Shown: one piece after another, positions 22,787 to 31,399 of the stretch
How the letters are laid out: the number at the start of each line of letters is the position of its first letter
Numbering within the stretch: position 1 is the first letter of the stretch
Source: Aquabacterium sp.
GTDB taxonomy: Bacteria; Pseudomonadota; Gammaproteobacteria; Burkholderiales; Burkholderiaceae_C
Assembly: GCA_023266355.1 (NCBI GenBank)
Contig: JAHFQM010000001.1
Location: forward strand, 1-64,000
Reading direction: 5' to 3'
Length of the DNA: 64,000 bases
Notes under the pieces: model-generated
Seen by the model: the letters and a program-made list of their open reading frames with translations, nothing else
Told to the model about the DNA's origin: nothing
The model's database searches: none
Position numbers and translations under genes: made by a program

Positions 22787-23137
22787 GTACGCTTTTGGAC
22801 CTCCTTGGCACTACTGGACGGGTGTGTGAACTTGAGATCATCAAGAGCGCAGGATGCTGCTTGAAGCTGATTGGCACTCGGAGGTGTCCTTGCTGCCGTT
22901 GTTGCGCTAAAGCCTGAGATTTGTATGGCCGGGCAGAGAGGGGGTAGCTCCCTCCGAGCTGCAGCATCATGAGGCCCGTGGATAGCTTCGTCATCTCCGC
23001 AGAGCGACGAACTAAGTCACGGCGTTCAACGAACTAAGTCTGCCGTCCATCTGAGACATCAATTCGTTGTCGTAGCATGCCGACACTGGTGATGAGAACC
23101 ATGCCATTGGCATGCGCGTAGACAGCAGCCCGAGCTG
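22787..23137. other. Left-end non-coding region of the island
   Basis: No convincing gene. A minus-strand frame at 22761-22994 has no domain, start signal or conserved look. The region holds two direct copies of ACGAACTAAGTC at 23007-23018 and 23029-23040 (22-bp period), possibly protein-binding repeats. Confidence 0.4.
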
Positions 23138-23177
23138 CCATAAGCCCCGCTCAGAGTGTACTGAGCGGGGCTTATGG
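23138..23177. terminator. Perfect 17-bp inverted repeat downstream of the DUF932 gene
   Basis: CCATAAGCCCCGCTCAG at 23138-23154, a 6-nt loop and the exact complement at 23161-23177. It lies 20 bp beyond the stop of the minus-strand DUF932 gene. No U run follows on either strand, so it may be an mRNA-end structure rather than a classical terminator. Confidence 0.5.
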
Positions 23178-23197
23178 ACTGCGCTGACGCGGAGGGC

Positions 23198-24175
23198 TCA
23201 GGAGACCAACTGCAATGCGTGTTCTAGGGCGCGTTGCTTGAGACCTGCTCCTTGTCCGAACCACGCACTGTCAAGCCTATGTTCCTGACTACGCGCACGA
23301 CGGGCGTGATCCACGTACTCGGTGACGGCGTTCAGCAGCCCCCAGGCAGTACCCTGAGCCGACGCAAGCTCTGCGCCCCTTCCCTGGCCATCGTAGAGGG
23401 CTTGGACCGCTTTGAGCGCACGCTCGTTTGCGACGTTTGATTCAGCACTTGTTGAAGGTGCAGCCAAAACAGGTGGACACATGACGCGAAGGAAATAGTT
23501 CTTTGCTTCGTGACTCTTGACGCAACGTCGAGAGAGTGCCTTCATTTGGTACATGAAGTCATCCCAGCGGCTTACTGCTATGCCAAGCCTCATCTTGACC
23601 GCGTGTGCATCGAAAGTGGTGCTGTGCGGGACCTTGATGGATTCATTGGTGCTGCCGAGCGCAATGGCCAATGTGTTGTTGCACACCACCCGAATGGTGG
23701 TCGGCGTAGCCACGGTCGCTAGCGTACCGTCACACGAAGACGCCAACAATATGTATCCATTCACGACGTCGCTCCCCTTAATAGTCGTGCTTTTGCCAGT
23801 TCTCGCGAGTGCCCAAAACTTCCGTCCACCCTTGAGTACGCCCGCTGTTTCCAGTTCGAATCCGGAAATCTCGACCAAATCGCGGTAAAACTCAAGAACA
23901 GCTTGAGGTTGGACAACCTTGTAGCGACTGCCGACGACCGATAGAGCAGCTTTTGTGTCGCTGCGGAATAGCACTTTTTGGTCATTTACCGAACGAAGGC
24001 TTTCAGGAGAATCTTCAATGTCAGTCGTGTATCGGACGGGGGCTTCGCATATTGACCAGTCCATTCCGGCGTGTTTCGCCCAGATCTCAATCGGCTGAGC
24101 GGTTTGCAACTGCGATCCGAGCTTGTGCCATGGTGTTGCACCTACATAAGCCATTTTTTCAATTTGGTGTGACAT
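23198..24175 (-). CDS. DUF932 (phage/plasmid-like) protein
   Basis: A 325-aa DUF932-family protein of the kind found on plasmids, phages and genomic islands. Typical features are the opening (MAYVGATPWHKLG), the SVVGSRYKVVQPQAVLEFYRDLVE segment near residues 80-102, and the TPTTIRVVCNNTLAIAL stretch. The molecular function is unknown; roles in mobile-element DNA handling have been suggested from context. No signal peptide. It is the first island gene inside the left end and faces the tRNA. Complete. Confidence 0.85.
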   Translation of the reverse strand: MSHQIEKMAYVGATPWHKLGSQLQTAQPIEIWAKHAGMDWSICEAPVRYTTDIEDSPESLRSVNDQKVLFRSDTKAALSVVGSRYKVVQPQAVLEFYRDLVEISGFELETAGVLKGGRKFWALARTGKSTTIKGSDVVNGYILLASSCDGTLATVATPTTIRVVCNNTLAIALGSTNESIKVPHSTTFDAHAVKMRLGIAVSRWDDFMYQMKALSRRCVKSHEAKNYFLRVMCPPVLAAPSTSAESNVANERALKAVQALYDGQGRGAELASAQGTAWGLLNAVTEYVDHARRARSQEHRLDSAWFGQGAGLKQRALEHALQLVS

Positions 24176-24241
24176 ACAGTTTTCCGTATGGTTTATAACT
24201 CGTGTTGGGGGGGGGTATTTGTGGCGCGAGGATGTTTGCCT

Positions 24242-24547
24242 TCAGTAGGGATGGCGGGGATTCAATTTGTTTTGACGATGGGGTGTGCTGCAGATTTGCG
24301 GCCCCGGTTTGTGCCCAGCAATTGCTTCCGTAATGCCTATGGCTCCGCCAATCAATCCGCCAGCCAGGACGATAGACAGGCGGATGGATATGGTCCTTGG
24401 CCTTCTCCGTTCGGAGTGTTCGCTCTCGCGAATCATCGCCTGAATAGCGCCCGTTGCAAATCCGATGCATCCACCGATAATTATCGAACGGTGACTGTGC
24501 GGATGATGGTGGTGCTGGTCTGATATCGATTTGTGCCGATCAGGCAT
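24242..24547 (-). CDS. Small two-span glycine-rich membrane protein
   Basis: 101 aa from the ATG at 24547, which has GGAG at good spacing; the longer frame up to 24625 has no such site. A histidine-rich stretch (HHHHPHSHR, about residues 12-20) precedes two glycine-zipper-like hydrophobic spans (about 22-38 and 56-76). Glycine-zipper pairs suit small oligomeric membrane proteins. I recognise no family. The start overlaps the end of the 38-aa gene by 8 bp, so the two are probably translationally coupled. Confidence 0.55.
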   Translation of the reverse strand: MPDRHKSISDQHHHHPHSHRSIIIGGCIGFATGAIQAMIRESEHSERRRPRTISIRLSIVLAGGLIGGAIGITEAIAGHKPGPQICSTPHRQNKLNPRHPY

Positions 24548-24656
24548 GATTTCTACTCCGTTTGGAGCGGCATGCATAAATGCCGACACAGAAGCCCGCA
24601 ATGACTGCGATAGAGTAGGCTGCAAGTATTTCCAGGGGTGATGTTTGAATATTCAT
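24540..24656 (-). CDS. 38-aa single-span membrane peptide
   Basis: ATG at 24656 to TGA at 24540-24542. The peptide opens MNIQTSPLEILAAYS, has one hydrophobic span (about residues 9-28) and a basic tail (RSKRSRNHA). GAG lies a few bases before the ATG, a weak ribosome-binding site. The final 8 bp overlap the start of the next small membrane-protein gene. Size and form resemble small toxins, holin-like or regulatory membrane peptides, but no family can be named. Confidence 0.45.
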   Translation of the reverse strand: MNIQTSPLEILAAYSIAVIAGFCVGIYACRSKRSRNHA

Positions 24657-24684
24657 TTTCTCAATCTTTTGGTTCCGGGAATAA

Positions 24685-24713
24685 AAAAAGCCGCCTTTGA
24701 GGGGCGGCTTTTA
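24685..24713. terminator. Bidirectional terminator
   Basis: AAAGCCGCC at 24687-24695 pairs with GGCGGCTTT at 24703-24711, with A and T runs on either side. It separates the lipoprotein gene upstream (minus strand) from the small membrane-protein pair. Confidence 0.85.
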
Positions 24714-24789
24714 TGTCTCAGGAAGTTGTGTGTAACTTAAATAATTTTGATTCTTGATTGTTTTGACGGGTCGCGGCTATTTTTGATAT

Positions 24790-25368
24790 TTACTCAGTCT
24801 TCGGGATGCGATTCTTTAAAAAATCTGACAACAAGCTTTTATCTTTGTTTACGGATGCGATCAAGATGTCTCTGCTGTCCGCTCGAAGGTTTATTGGGTT
24901 GCCGTCTTGATGAAAGCTCACTGAATCAAGTGTTGGTAACTTGCTGAGCCGGAAAATCCCCAGCGCGCGCATTTCAGGAATCATGAAGCTAAGTTCTACA
25001 GTTGGACCATCGTCGACAGTAAACTGAACTGTTGTGATGTTTACCGTTGTTGAGCCGGCGGGATATGTTTGAGCTTGGATATGAATGTTGGAGAAGTGGG
25101 GGTTGCTTTCAAGTGTCTCGATAAACCCATCGCCGACCTCTACCCCGGTTTTCAATGCCAATGCTTCGAAAACATCTCGTCGGCGATTTGTCTTGGCTGG
25201 GTCTTCCCCCACTTGTTCCATTTTAAAAGCCAGTCCACGAAAAATGTCACCATTGGACGATGAGGAAATTGCTCCCTCGCCTGTTGCGTTGACCGTGAAG
25301 TCGCAGCCTGCCAAGAGGCAAGCAGTGAGCGTGACTGCCGAGATAAATGTCTTGCGTTTGAATTCCAT
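24790..25368 (-). CDS. Lipoprotein of unknown function
   Basis: 192 aa starting MEFKRKTFISAVTLTACLLAGC: a signal peptide with a clean lipobox (LLAG then Cys22), so an acylated envelope protein. The mature part is beta-rich with the segment TVNITTVQFTVDDGPTVELS; no known domain is recognised. A longer in-frame start at 25449 would put 27 charged residues ahead of the signal peptide and is rejected. Last gene of a minus-strand run containing the J-like and membrane proteins. Lower GC than the chromosome. Confidence 0.7.
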   Translation of the reverse strand: MEFKRKTFISAVTLTACLLAGCDFTVNATGEGAISSSSNGDIFRGLAFKMEQVGEDPAKTNRRRDVFEALALKTGVEVGDGFIETLESNPHFSNIHIQAQTYPAGSTTVNITTVQFTVDDGPTVELSFMIPEMRALGIFRLSKLPTLDSVSFHQDGNPINLRADSRDILIASVNKDKSLLSDFLKNRIPKTE

Positions 25369-25470
25369 GATTTTGTATTTGACGCGCCTCGGGTGCGCAA
25401 GTGTTGAGGTGTGCTCTGTATTCCGCAGGTGAAAGTCGTTTTGACTCATTGGAAAGGTGATGCCGCGCCT

Positions 25471-25578
25471 TCAGGGAGAATTTGGCATCCCTGCTCGGAT
25501 GCGGTGGATGTGCGCCATTGCTTCACGCAGCGCCTTATCTTCTTTTTTTCCACCGAAAAAGCTGGATAGAAATCCCAT
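25471..25578 (-). CDS. 35-aa small ORF
   Basis: ATG at 25578 to TGA at 25471-25473; it opens MGFLSSFFGGKKEDKALREA. A short hydrophobic start is followed by a charged amphipathic helix. It lies 30 bp after the J-like protein gene and 102 bp before the lipoprotein gene, in the same direction. The ribosome-binding site is weak. It may be a real small protein or the remnant of a larger one. Confidence 0.35.
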   Translation of the reverse strand: MGFLSSFFGGKKEDKALREAMAHIHRIRAGMPNSP

Positions 25579-25607
25579 GCGTCTACTTCGCAGGATAATC
25601 GGTTAAA

Positions 25608-27632
25608 TCATTGCATCAAATCACTCAAGCGTCGCAGTCCTGGCTTCTTGAAGGCCATACGAATGGCCTGCTCTAGAATGTGGGTGTTTGCGCTGTGAAT
25701 GTAAGAAATTCCGGCATTCACCTTCTTGTCGTCCTTGGCTCCGATGCAGAACGAACCATCGGCGCTCCACACATGAACTTGGCCCCATGAACAGCGAACC
25801 CTTTCGTTGGAACCAAGGAATTTACGTTTAACAAGAGTGATGCCGTCATCGTGCAGGAGTACGTCTCCGAAATGGAGGTCGCGACCTTCCTTCAGGGCTT
25901 CAAGCATCTCGGTAAGCAGACGCACGCATACAGCACGCCAGAGCTTGTCAGTAAACGCGCTGTAAATGTCTTGCTTCCTCAGTTCTACGACTGCTTCGGA
26001 GTTCCGGTTGCCGAACGCAATCGTGTAGGTTGTCCCGGTAGGAATGCCGTTGACGGAATGGCTGACGCCACCCCAGCGAACGCGCGTGATCGAGTCGAGA
26101 GGAAAGGTTTGGCCTTTCCACGAGATGCCTTGGGGTGAAATGCTCAGTGTGTCTTTGAAAACGACACCAATCTCGGCACGGTATGTGATTTCTCGCGCCC
26201 ACTCGTCCTGACGTGCCGCTGCCTGCTTGCGTTGCTGAAAAATGTCCGCAAGCGCGTCTGCATCGTCCTCAACCCGATCCGCAACATCGGGAACCTCGGA
26301 AAAGAGTTCCTGAATCAGACTGGTCAGTCGCTGAGACTGTGTCAGCATGTCATGCTTGTTGAACAAGTCGATGGCGAGGCTACGAATCTCATATGCCAAG
26401 TCACGGCTTGCTTCGTGGTCAATGCCACGCGCTTTCGAACTTAATTGAATGGGCTGTGCGATCTTGTCCCAATTACGTGCGACCGCATCTAGCTTGTCCA
26501 CGTAGGGCTTGACGGCAGCTTCGCCTGATTCGGCGCGCTCCCTGGCCGCCTTGATGAGTTTGTGGACGTTCTCGGCCTCCTTTTGCAGGATGCCTTGTGT
26601 TTCCACCTCGTAGCTGTCCACCAGGTCATCGATCAGTCCCGGCGCGTGATCTTCGCCGCCAGAGGTAACCCCATCCACTGTTTCGGTCATCACTTGGATG
26701 AGCGTCATTGGCGGCAGCCTGTCGAGCGCATCCTTAATGGCACCACGGTAGTACCGCTTGCGCTCGGTCAGCTCGGCTTCAACCTGGTCGAGTGCGCGCA
26801 CTTCCGGAAAGCCGGATACAGCGCGATCCTCGTTGATGTCGCGCAGGACATCGTCCGGGCTAAGCTCTTCGGCAAGGTAGGCGGTCTCCATGATGAACTC
26901 CGCCAAATCATCCGCATCGTGTCCACCATCCACGGACTCAAACGCGGCGGCCAGTAAGTTCAGGTGTGCCAGAGTTGGCAGACCAGGCTCTTCACGAATC
27001 GCCATTGGGTCTTGCAACAGACGCTCAACCAGTTGAGATGCCTTGCCTGGCGAGACGCCGGGCAGCCATGCCATTTCAACACTCAAGCGATTGCGTGGAT
27101 TTGTGAGATCAGAACGCGCCTTCTGGCAAACCTCGTGATCCAGTTCCAGAGACTTTTCTTCTGCAAGCGCGACGATGCGTCTGCGATCGTCGCGTGTCGT
27201 CACGCCCAAGACGACAAACGGGGATTGATGCAGGGCAGTCTTGACGAGGCGACGTTCCGGCTTGATCGACCTTGGCGGTGAAGCCGTTCGCTCTGGGGTG
27301 GCAGAAGGGGGCTGTGGAGACTGACGTGTTGCCGCCGTGGCTGACGGCGGTGGAGCGGAGGTCGCTGGTTGCACACCCAGCATCGTCAATAGTTGCGGGT
27401 CTTTCAACGCCTCCAAAGCTTGATTAAGCGCCTCGCGTGGCACGGAAAGCTTGTTGCCTTTGCGAAGCTCCTGGCTGTACCGTGCCAGTTGATCCTTGGA
27501 CGCCAGATGGTCGGACAGAGCGAGCGAAACGGCATACTCGCTATTTGTGCTTGGTGCAGCGTTACAAATCCGGCAGGCCATGAACGGACTGAACTTTTCG
27601 GAGCCACATTTGAAACAGATTGACGCGCTCAT
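25608..27632 (-). CDS. Zinc-ribbon/J-like multidomain protein, island operon
   Basis: 674 aa. The N-terminus has a CxxC...CxxC zinc ribbon (Cys6, Cys9, Cys20, Cys23), then a proline-rich linker (about 90-125). A segment at about 137-190 (SPFVVLGVTTRDDRRRIVAL...NPRNRLS) resembles a degenerate J domain without the HPD motif. A long helical middle follows (about 200-480), then a beta-rich PH-like C-terminus (about 500-670). I know no defined function. It follows, in the same direction, a membrane protein and a truncated AAA+ ATPase, suggesting one machine: ATPase, membrane anchor and adaptor. Complete frame. Confidence 0.65.
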   Translation of the reverse strand: MSASICFKCGSEKFSPFMACRICNAAPSTNSEYAVSLALSDHLASKDQLARYSQELRKGNKLSVPREALNQALEALKDPQLLTMLGVQPATSAPPPSATAATRQSPQPPSATPERTASPPRSIKPERRLVKTALHQSPFVVLGVTTRDDRRRIVALAEEKSLELDHEVCQKARSDLTNPRNRLSVEMAWLPGVSPGKASQLVERLLQDPMAIREEPGLPTLAHLNLLAAAFESVDGGHDADDLAEFIMETAYLAEELSPDDVLRDINEDRAVSGFPEVRALDQVEAELTERKRYYRGAIKDALDRLPPMTLIQVMTETVDGVTSGGEDHAPGLIDDLVDSYEVETQGILQKEAENVHKLIKAARERAESGEAAVKPYVDKLDAVARNWDKIAQPIQLSSKARGIDHEASRDLAYEIRSLAIDLFNKHDMLTQSQRLTSLIQELFSEVPDVADRVEDDADALADIFQQRKQAAARQDEWAREITYRAEIGVVFKDTLSISPQGISWKGQTFPLDSITRVRWGGVSHSVNGIPTGTTYTIAFGNRNSEAVVELRKQDIYSAFTDKLWRAVCVRLLTEMLEALKEGRDLHFGDVLLHDDGITLVKRKFLGSNERVRCSWGQVHVWSADGSFCIGAKDDKKVNAGISYIHSANTHILEQAIRMAFKKPGLRRLSDLMQ

Positions 27633-27789
27633 TTAATTTAATATCAAATTGCTGCTGCAAGCAGTGACGTTGCCAGCGTGGTGCATGTGTGCCAAATTAA
27701 TTTAATTAAACTAATTTTTATCCGAGCGTAGCCAGCGAGACCTGTAGTCTCAGTAGACAAGGCACCAATTTCTTAAGAGTGCAAAAGTA

Positions 27790-28920
27790 TCAGGGATTGC
27801 TTTCAGTTGGCCTGTATCCTTTTCCATCCCACTTGTACTCTCTGGAGCTCCAGTCAAAACCACCTTCCGGTCGATATGACTTGGTTGCAACTATCAAATT
27901 CAGGAATCCATTCTCTTGGTTGTTGCTCAGGCTTATGGAGCCAAATGCGCTTGCTATTTTTTTCCAGCCAGCCGCCTTTGATTTTTTAAGCAATAAAATT
28001 GAGCAGCCGCCAGATCCGCAATAATTTTCATGACTTATCAAGTACTCGCTTTCTCCGTCCATATCAAAGTCTACCGACTGGATTTCAAACTCACCGAAAC
28101 TGCATTTCGTAGCAGTCGGGCAGTTTATAATGCCATTTGATAGTGCCTCCATTAAAATATTTTCGTCAGCAGCTGAAAATGACTCGCCATTTAGATACTT
28201 CGTATTCGTGTCAGTTTTTGGGCTGATGCTGGAGGGTAAATTGTTGGTCGAAGCGAGGGTGAATTTGCTCCTGCCTTCATCCTGAAGTTGATCGCGGAAT
28301 TTCTCAAGATCTCTTCGCGAACTTTCTAGCGCGCCGCTGCGATAACGGAAACTCCCGCACCTGCCGTTGTAGTCGGCCACCATCGCATTAAATCGATCCA
28401 CGTCTGAGTCAATGTAGTGGTTGACTGCGGACTTAGCGCCCTCCAAGCGAATTTCTTCGGCCAAGCAGTAGCGGATCTGAGCCGCTGAAAACACCAAGTT
28501 TTGCCCAACAGGAGGCATTGATTCCTGTGGGCGAGATAGCACTTGTGGTTCAGCAGGCGGCGAGTAACTTGGCGTAGCGGTCTGCGAAGGCGGTGAGTAG
28601 TCAGGAACTGGTGTTGTTGAGCTCTTGTCCGACTGCCCGATGAGCCAGAGCACGCCGATGACGGCGGCAATGCCCAGTACCCACTTGCCACCGGACGAGC
28701 CAGAGGATGAGGGCTGTGCGGGCTCTTGATACGTTTGATTTGGCTCGGTCGGCTGCAGTTGAGCAGCCTGCGCAGGAGGACGCTCGGAGCTTAGAGTCGA
28801 TGCAGCAATCTCCTCTTTTGCGGCAGGGGGCGGCATCGAATCTACGTCGGACACGAGCGAGGCAAGGCCTGCGAAACCTTTGCCTTCTCCCTTCTTCTGT
28901 TCTTCCTCTCCCCCCGTCAC
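27790..28920 (-). CDS. Single-span membrane protein of the AAA/J-like operon
   Basis: 376 aa from a GTG at 28920 preceded by GGGAG. A cytosolic Pro/Gln/Ser-rich stretch (1-78) is followed by one transmembrane helix (about 79-96). Another low-complexity Pro/Ser region leads into a conserved block (FSAAQIRYCLAEEIRLEGAK... near 155-175) and a C-terminal beta domain (about 260-376) with an EF-like FDMDGESEYL stretch. The gene starts 12 bp after the AAA+ gene. It probably places the system at the inner membrane. Function unknown. Confidence 0.6.
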   Translation of the reverse strand: MTGGEEEQKKGEGKGFAGLASLVSDVDSMPPPAAKEEIAASTLSSERPPAQAAQLQPTEPNQTYQEPAQPSSSGSSGGKWVLGIAAVIGVLWLIGQSDKSSTTPVPDYSPPSQTATPSYSPPAEPQVLSRPQESMPPVGQNLVFSAAQIRYCLAEEIRLEGAKSAVNHYIDSDVDRFNAMVADYNGRCGSFRYRSGALESSRRDLEKFRDQLQDEGRSKFTLASTNNLPSSISPKTDTNTKYLNGESFSAADENILMEALSNGIINCPTATKCSFGEFEIQSVDFDMDGESEYLISHENYCGSGGCSILLLKKSKAAGWKKIASAFGSISLSNNQENGFLNLIVATKSYRPEGGFDWSSREYKWDGKGYRPTESNP

Positions 28921-28932
28921 TGCCTTCTCCCT

Positions 28933-29460
28933 TCAAACGAATCCGATACGCCGCTTGCTGTCGCCACCCTCGTACTCCCGCGCGGGTGAAGCATCCAGTG
29001 CGGATAAAAGGCTGGACTGATCCAATTTTTCTCTGCCAGATCGCGCCGCGAGCCTTGCCCCTTCGCGCACCACAAAAGAGACGTCGGACAAGGGTCTGCC
29101 AGCCAGCTCCTTCGCCAGCGGCTTGGAATCCACGTCCGACTCCTTCGGCAAGGAGGAAAGCAGCTTGTCCAGCAGCGACTGCACTTCAACCTCGCTGGCG
29201 AAATCCACCTTGATGACGTGATCGAAACGTCCTCGACGCTGTATGGCAGGGTCGATCATCTCGATACGGTTAGTCATGGCGATGATCAACACGTCGTTCT
29301 TCACCGCCTCCGGAATGCGGCGCAGGAACTCGGCGACTTCCTCGACGCGGTGATGGCCCGACCCCATCTCGCGGTCGGCAAGAAATGCTTCCATCTCGTC
29401 AATCACGAGGACGGACGGCGAGCTCGCCATTGCCTTGTCGAATAACCGACCTAGGGAAGA
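28933..29460 (-). pseudogene. AAA+ ATPase, C-terminal part only
   Basis: The frame holds the second half of an AAA+ module: Walker B LVIDEMEAF (with the catalytic DE), sensor-1-type IIAMTNR, arginine-finger QRRGRFDH, and a C-terminal lid. Similarity to AAA proteins reaches upstream only to about 29455 (GRLFDKAMAS). The P-loop half is missing and replaced by sequence belonging to the opposite-strand module. The ATG at 29430 gives a 165-aa product without Walker A, so ATP hydrolysis is not expected. It heads the minus-strand operon. Confidence 0.65.
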
Positions 29461-29576
29461 AGGTATACAACGGTGCCGTGGATGGAGATAACCTGCTGGC
29501 TGTGTCCATGAAAACAGTAGAGCTCAGCTACCAGTACATCCGGGATGAAGCTAGAGCCAGGGGGGAAGTGAATTGA
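29461..29576 (+). pseudogene. 3' remnant of the partner gene of the SMC-like ATPase
   Basis: The last ~39 codons (GKKVYNGAVDGDNLLAVSMK...RDEARARGEVN) look like a genuine protein end with normal codon use. The frame is open back to 29385 only through the AAA+ gene on the other strand. The stop TGA overlaps the TTG start of the ATPase (TTGA at 29573-29576), showing a coupled two-gene unit whose first gene has lost its front. The family is not recognisable from this piece. Confidence 0.45.
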
Positions 29577-31399
29577 GGCTGAAGTCACTGCAGATCGAGC
29601 CACTGGGCGATACGGGGTGGGAAAGCCCGCTTCTGACTTTCGGCGCGCGGACGACGATGCTGTTCGCGCCCAACGGCAGCGGCAAAACGCCCGTCATCCG
29701 AGGGCTTGCGTCAGCACTCGGATTCCAGAACAAGTTTCGAACCGACATCCTTGAGAAGTGCAAGGCTGTGGTTCTAATCGCAGAGTCCGAGGGCAAGCCG
29801 CTCACGATCCGCAGGGTGCTGGGTGCGACGAACAACGAGTTCTATGCGACGATTGACTTCGACGGCGAGGAGACCGAGCACCACTCGGAGGGCTCCTTCT
29901 CCATCGCGCTGTTCATGCTGCTCGGTCTTAAGCCCCCACGACTGGTCTCGAACAAGGGAGAGGAGGCGCAGCCCTACATCTCGACACTGCTGCCGGTCTT
30001 CTATCTGATTCAAGGCTACGGGTACTCCGCCGCCTACAAGTCGCCCAACGCCTTCATTGAGGACCAATTCGCAGAGATGGTCCGCTTCTCCTTTGGACTA
30101 AACCCGAAGCACTCGTACGAGGTAAAGAAGAACCTCATCGAGGAGAAGGCCGCCCTCGAGGCGCAGACGCGCAAGATCGTCGGCGCGCAGCGGGTGCTGG
30201 AGTACCAAAGCCGCGGTGTAGATGACAGCGATGCACATCAAGCGGCGCTGCAGCGCATGGCTGATGACCTGACGGCGCAGATCGACGCGTTGCGCACGTC
30301 GGTAGACGCGAAGGGCACAGCAAGTTCCGCCCTCACGGAGATGTTGCGCCAGAAGGACGTCCAGATTCGCGCCAAACAGCTCGAACTTTTCGACCTTAAG
30401 AACCGCGTGGCGGGCATTGAGGTTATCCGCGCAGAGATTGATGGCGAGGTCAAGACGCTCGGTTTGAACGAAGAGGCCAGGCGTGTATTCACCTCGTTCC
30501 AAGAGATCTGCCGGGTGCCAAACTGCGGCCTCTTCCTGGGTAGCACAGAGTCGTACGGAAAGAATCTCCTCTATCTCAAGGACCAGATCAAGGATCTTGA
30601 GCGCAACAGCATGCGCGCGGAAGTTCGGGCCGAGCAGCTGCAGGAGCGACTGGAAGAACTCCGCGTAGAGCGAAAGACGCTTGCCGACAATCTGGACTCG
30701 CCATCCGCTTCGGAAGTCGATCAGCTAGTCACAGCCGTCCAGGCCATGACAAAGCAACTTGTCGACGTGCAGTCGGACCTGGGCCGCATAGCGGCGCTGA
30801 AGACCGAGAAGTCGAAGTTGTTCGATCTGGAGCGAGAGCGCGACCGCATTCAGGACCGCATCGATGGTCTGACCAACACGGGTCGGGCAGACAACGACTT
30901 CAAGAAGCTGCGGATGACGCTTCGCGAGCTCACCGTGAAGTGGATGCGGACGCTGGTCACGCAGAATGTGTCGACAAACGTAGACATCGACTTGAATCTG
31001 CGATTCACGTTCGGCGGAGAGACGATTGAGACCATCGGAAGTGGCGGCACCAGCAGTACAACCATTCGGTTGGTTCTTGCCATTCACGCAGCCTTGTTTG
31101 AAGCGTACCTCTCAAACAAGTCGCGCCCGTTCCGGTTCTTGATTCTGGACACGCCGAAGCAAGAAGAGCTTCACACCGCTGACTTAGCACAGTATCTGAC
31201 GGAGCTTGAGAAGATGTGCGAGGCCAATGATGCGCAGCTCGTCTTCTCCTCCACCGAGTATGACCATCCGACGGGTCAGAACGACAAGCGGTGGCTACCA
31301 GCTTACAAGGGGCCCGACAAGCCGATGTATCTGGGCAAGCACGGCGACCTGTTGGCCGTCGAGGAACCACCCCCGCCTGCAGACAAGACCCAGCCATAG
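29573..31399 (+). CDS. SMC/RecF-like coiled-coil ATPase
   Basis: 608 aa with a TTG start overlapping the upstream stop. The N-terminus holds Walker A APNGSGKT (about residues 31-38); a long coiled coil spans about 190-450. The C-terminus has an ABC-signature-like GSGGTSSTTIRL and Walker B FLILDTPKQEE. This split head/coil/head layout is that of RecF, SMC and the ATPases of multi-component defence systems (Lamassu, ABC-three-component and similar). Which one is unclear: the partner gene survives only as a C-terminal piece. The ATPase itself looks complete. Confidence 0.7.
   Translation: MRLKSLQIEPLGDTGWESPLLTFGARTTMLFAPNGSGKTPVIRGLASALGFQNKFRTDILEKCKAVVLIAESEGKPLTIRRVLGATNNEFYATIDFDGEETEHHSEGSFSIALFMLLGLKPPRLVSNKGEEAQPYISTLLPVFYLIQGYGYSAAYKSPNAFIEDQFAEMVRFSFGLNPKHSYEVKKNLIEEKAALEAQTRKIVGAQRVLEYQSRGVDDSDAHQAALQRMADDLTAQIDALRTSVDAKGTASSALTEMLRQKDVQIRAKQLELFDLKNRVAGIEVIRAEIDGEVKTLGLNEEARRVFTSFQEICRVPNCGLFLGSTESYGKNLLYLKDQIKDLERNSMRAEVRAEQLQERLEELRVERKTLADNLDSPSASEVDQLVTAVQAMTKQLVDVQSDLGRIAALKTEKSKLFDLERERDRIQDRIDGLTNTGRADNDFKKLRMTLRELTVKWMRTLVTQNVSTNVDIDLNLRFTFGGETIETIGSGGTSSTTIRLVLAIHAALFEAYLSNKSRPFRFLILDTPKQEELHTADLAQYLTELEKMCEANDAQLVFSSTEYDHPTGQNDKRWLPAYKGPDKPMYLGKHGDLLAVEEPPPPADKTQP

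Noticed and set aside
22761..22994. 77-codon minus-strand frame after tRNA-Ser
   Set aside because: No ribosome-binding site, no recognisable domain, and it covers the CTACCAT arm-type repeats.
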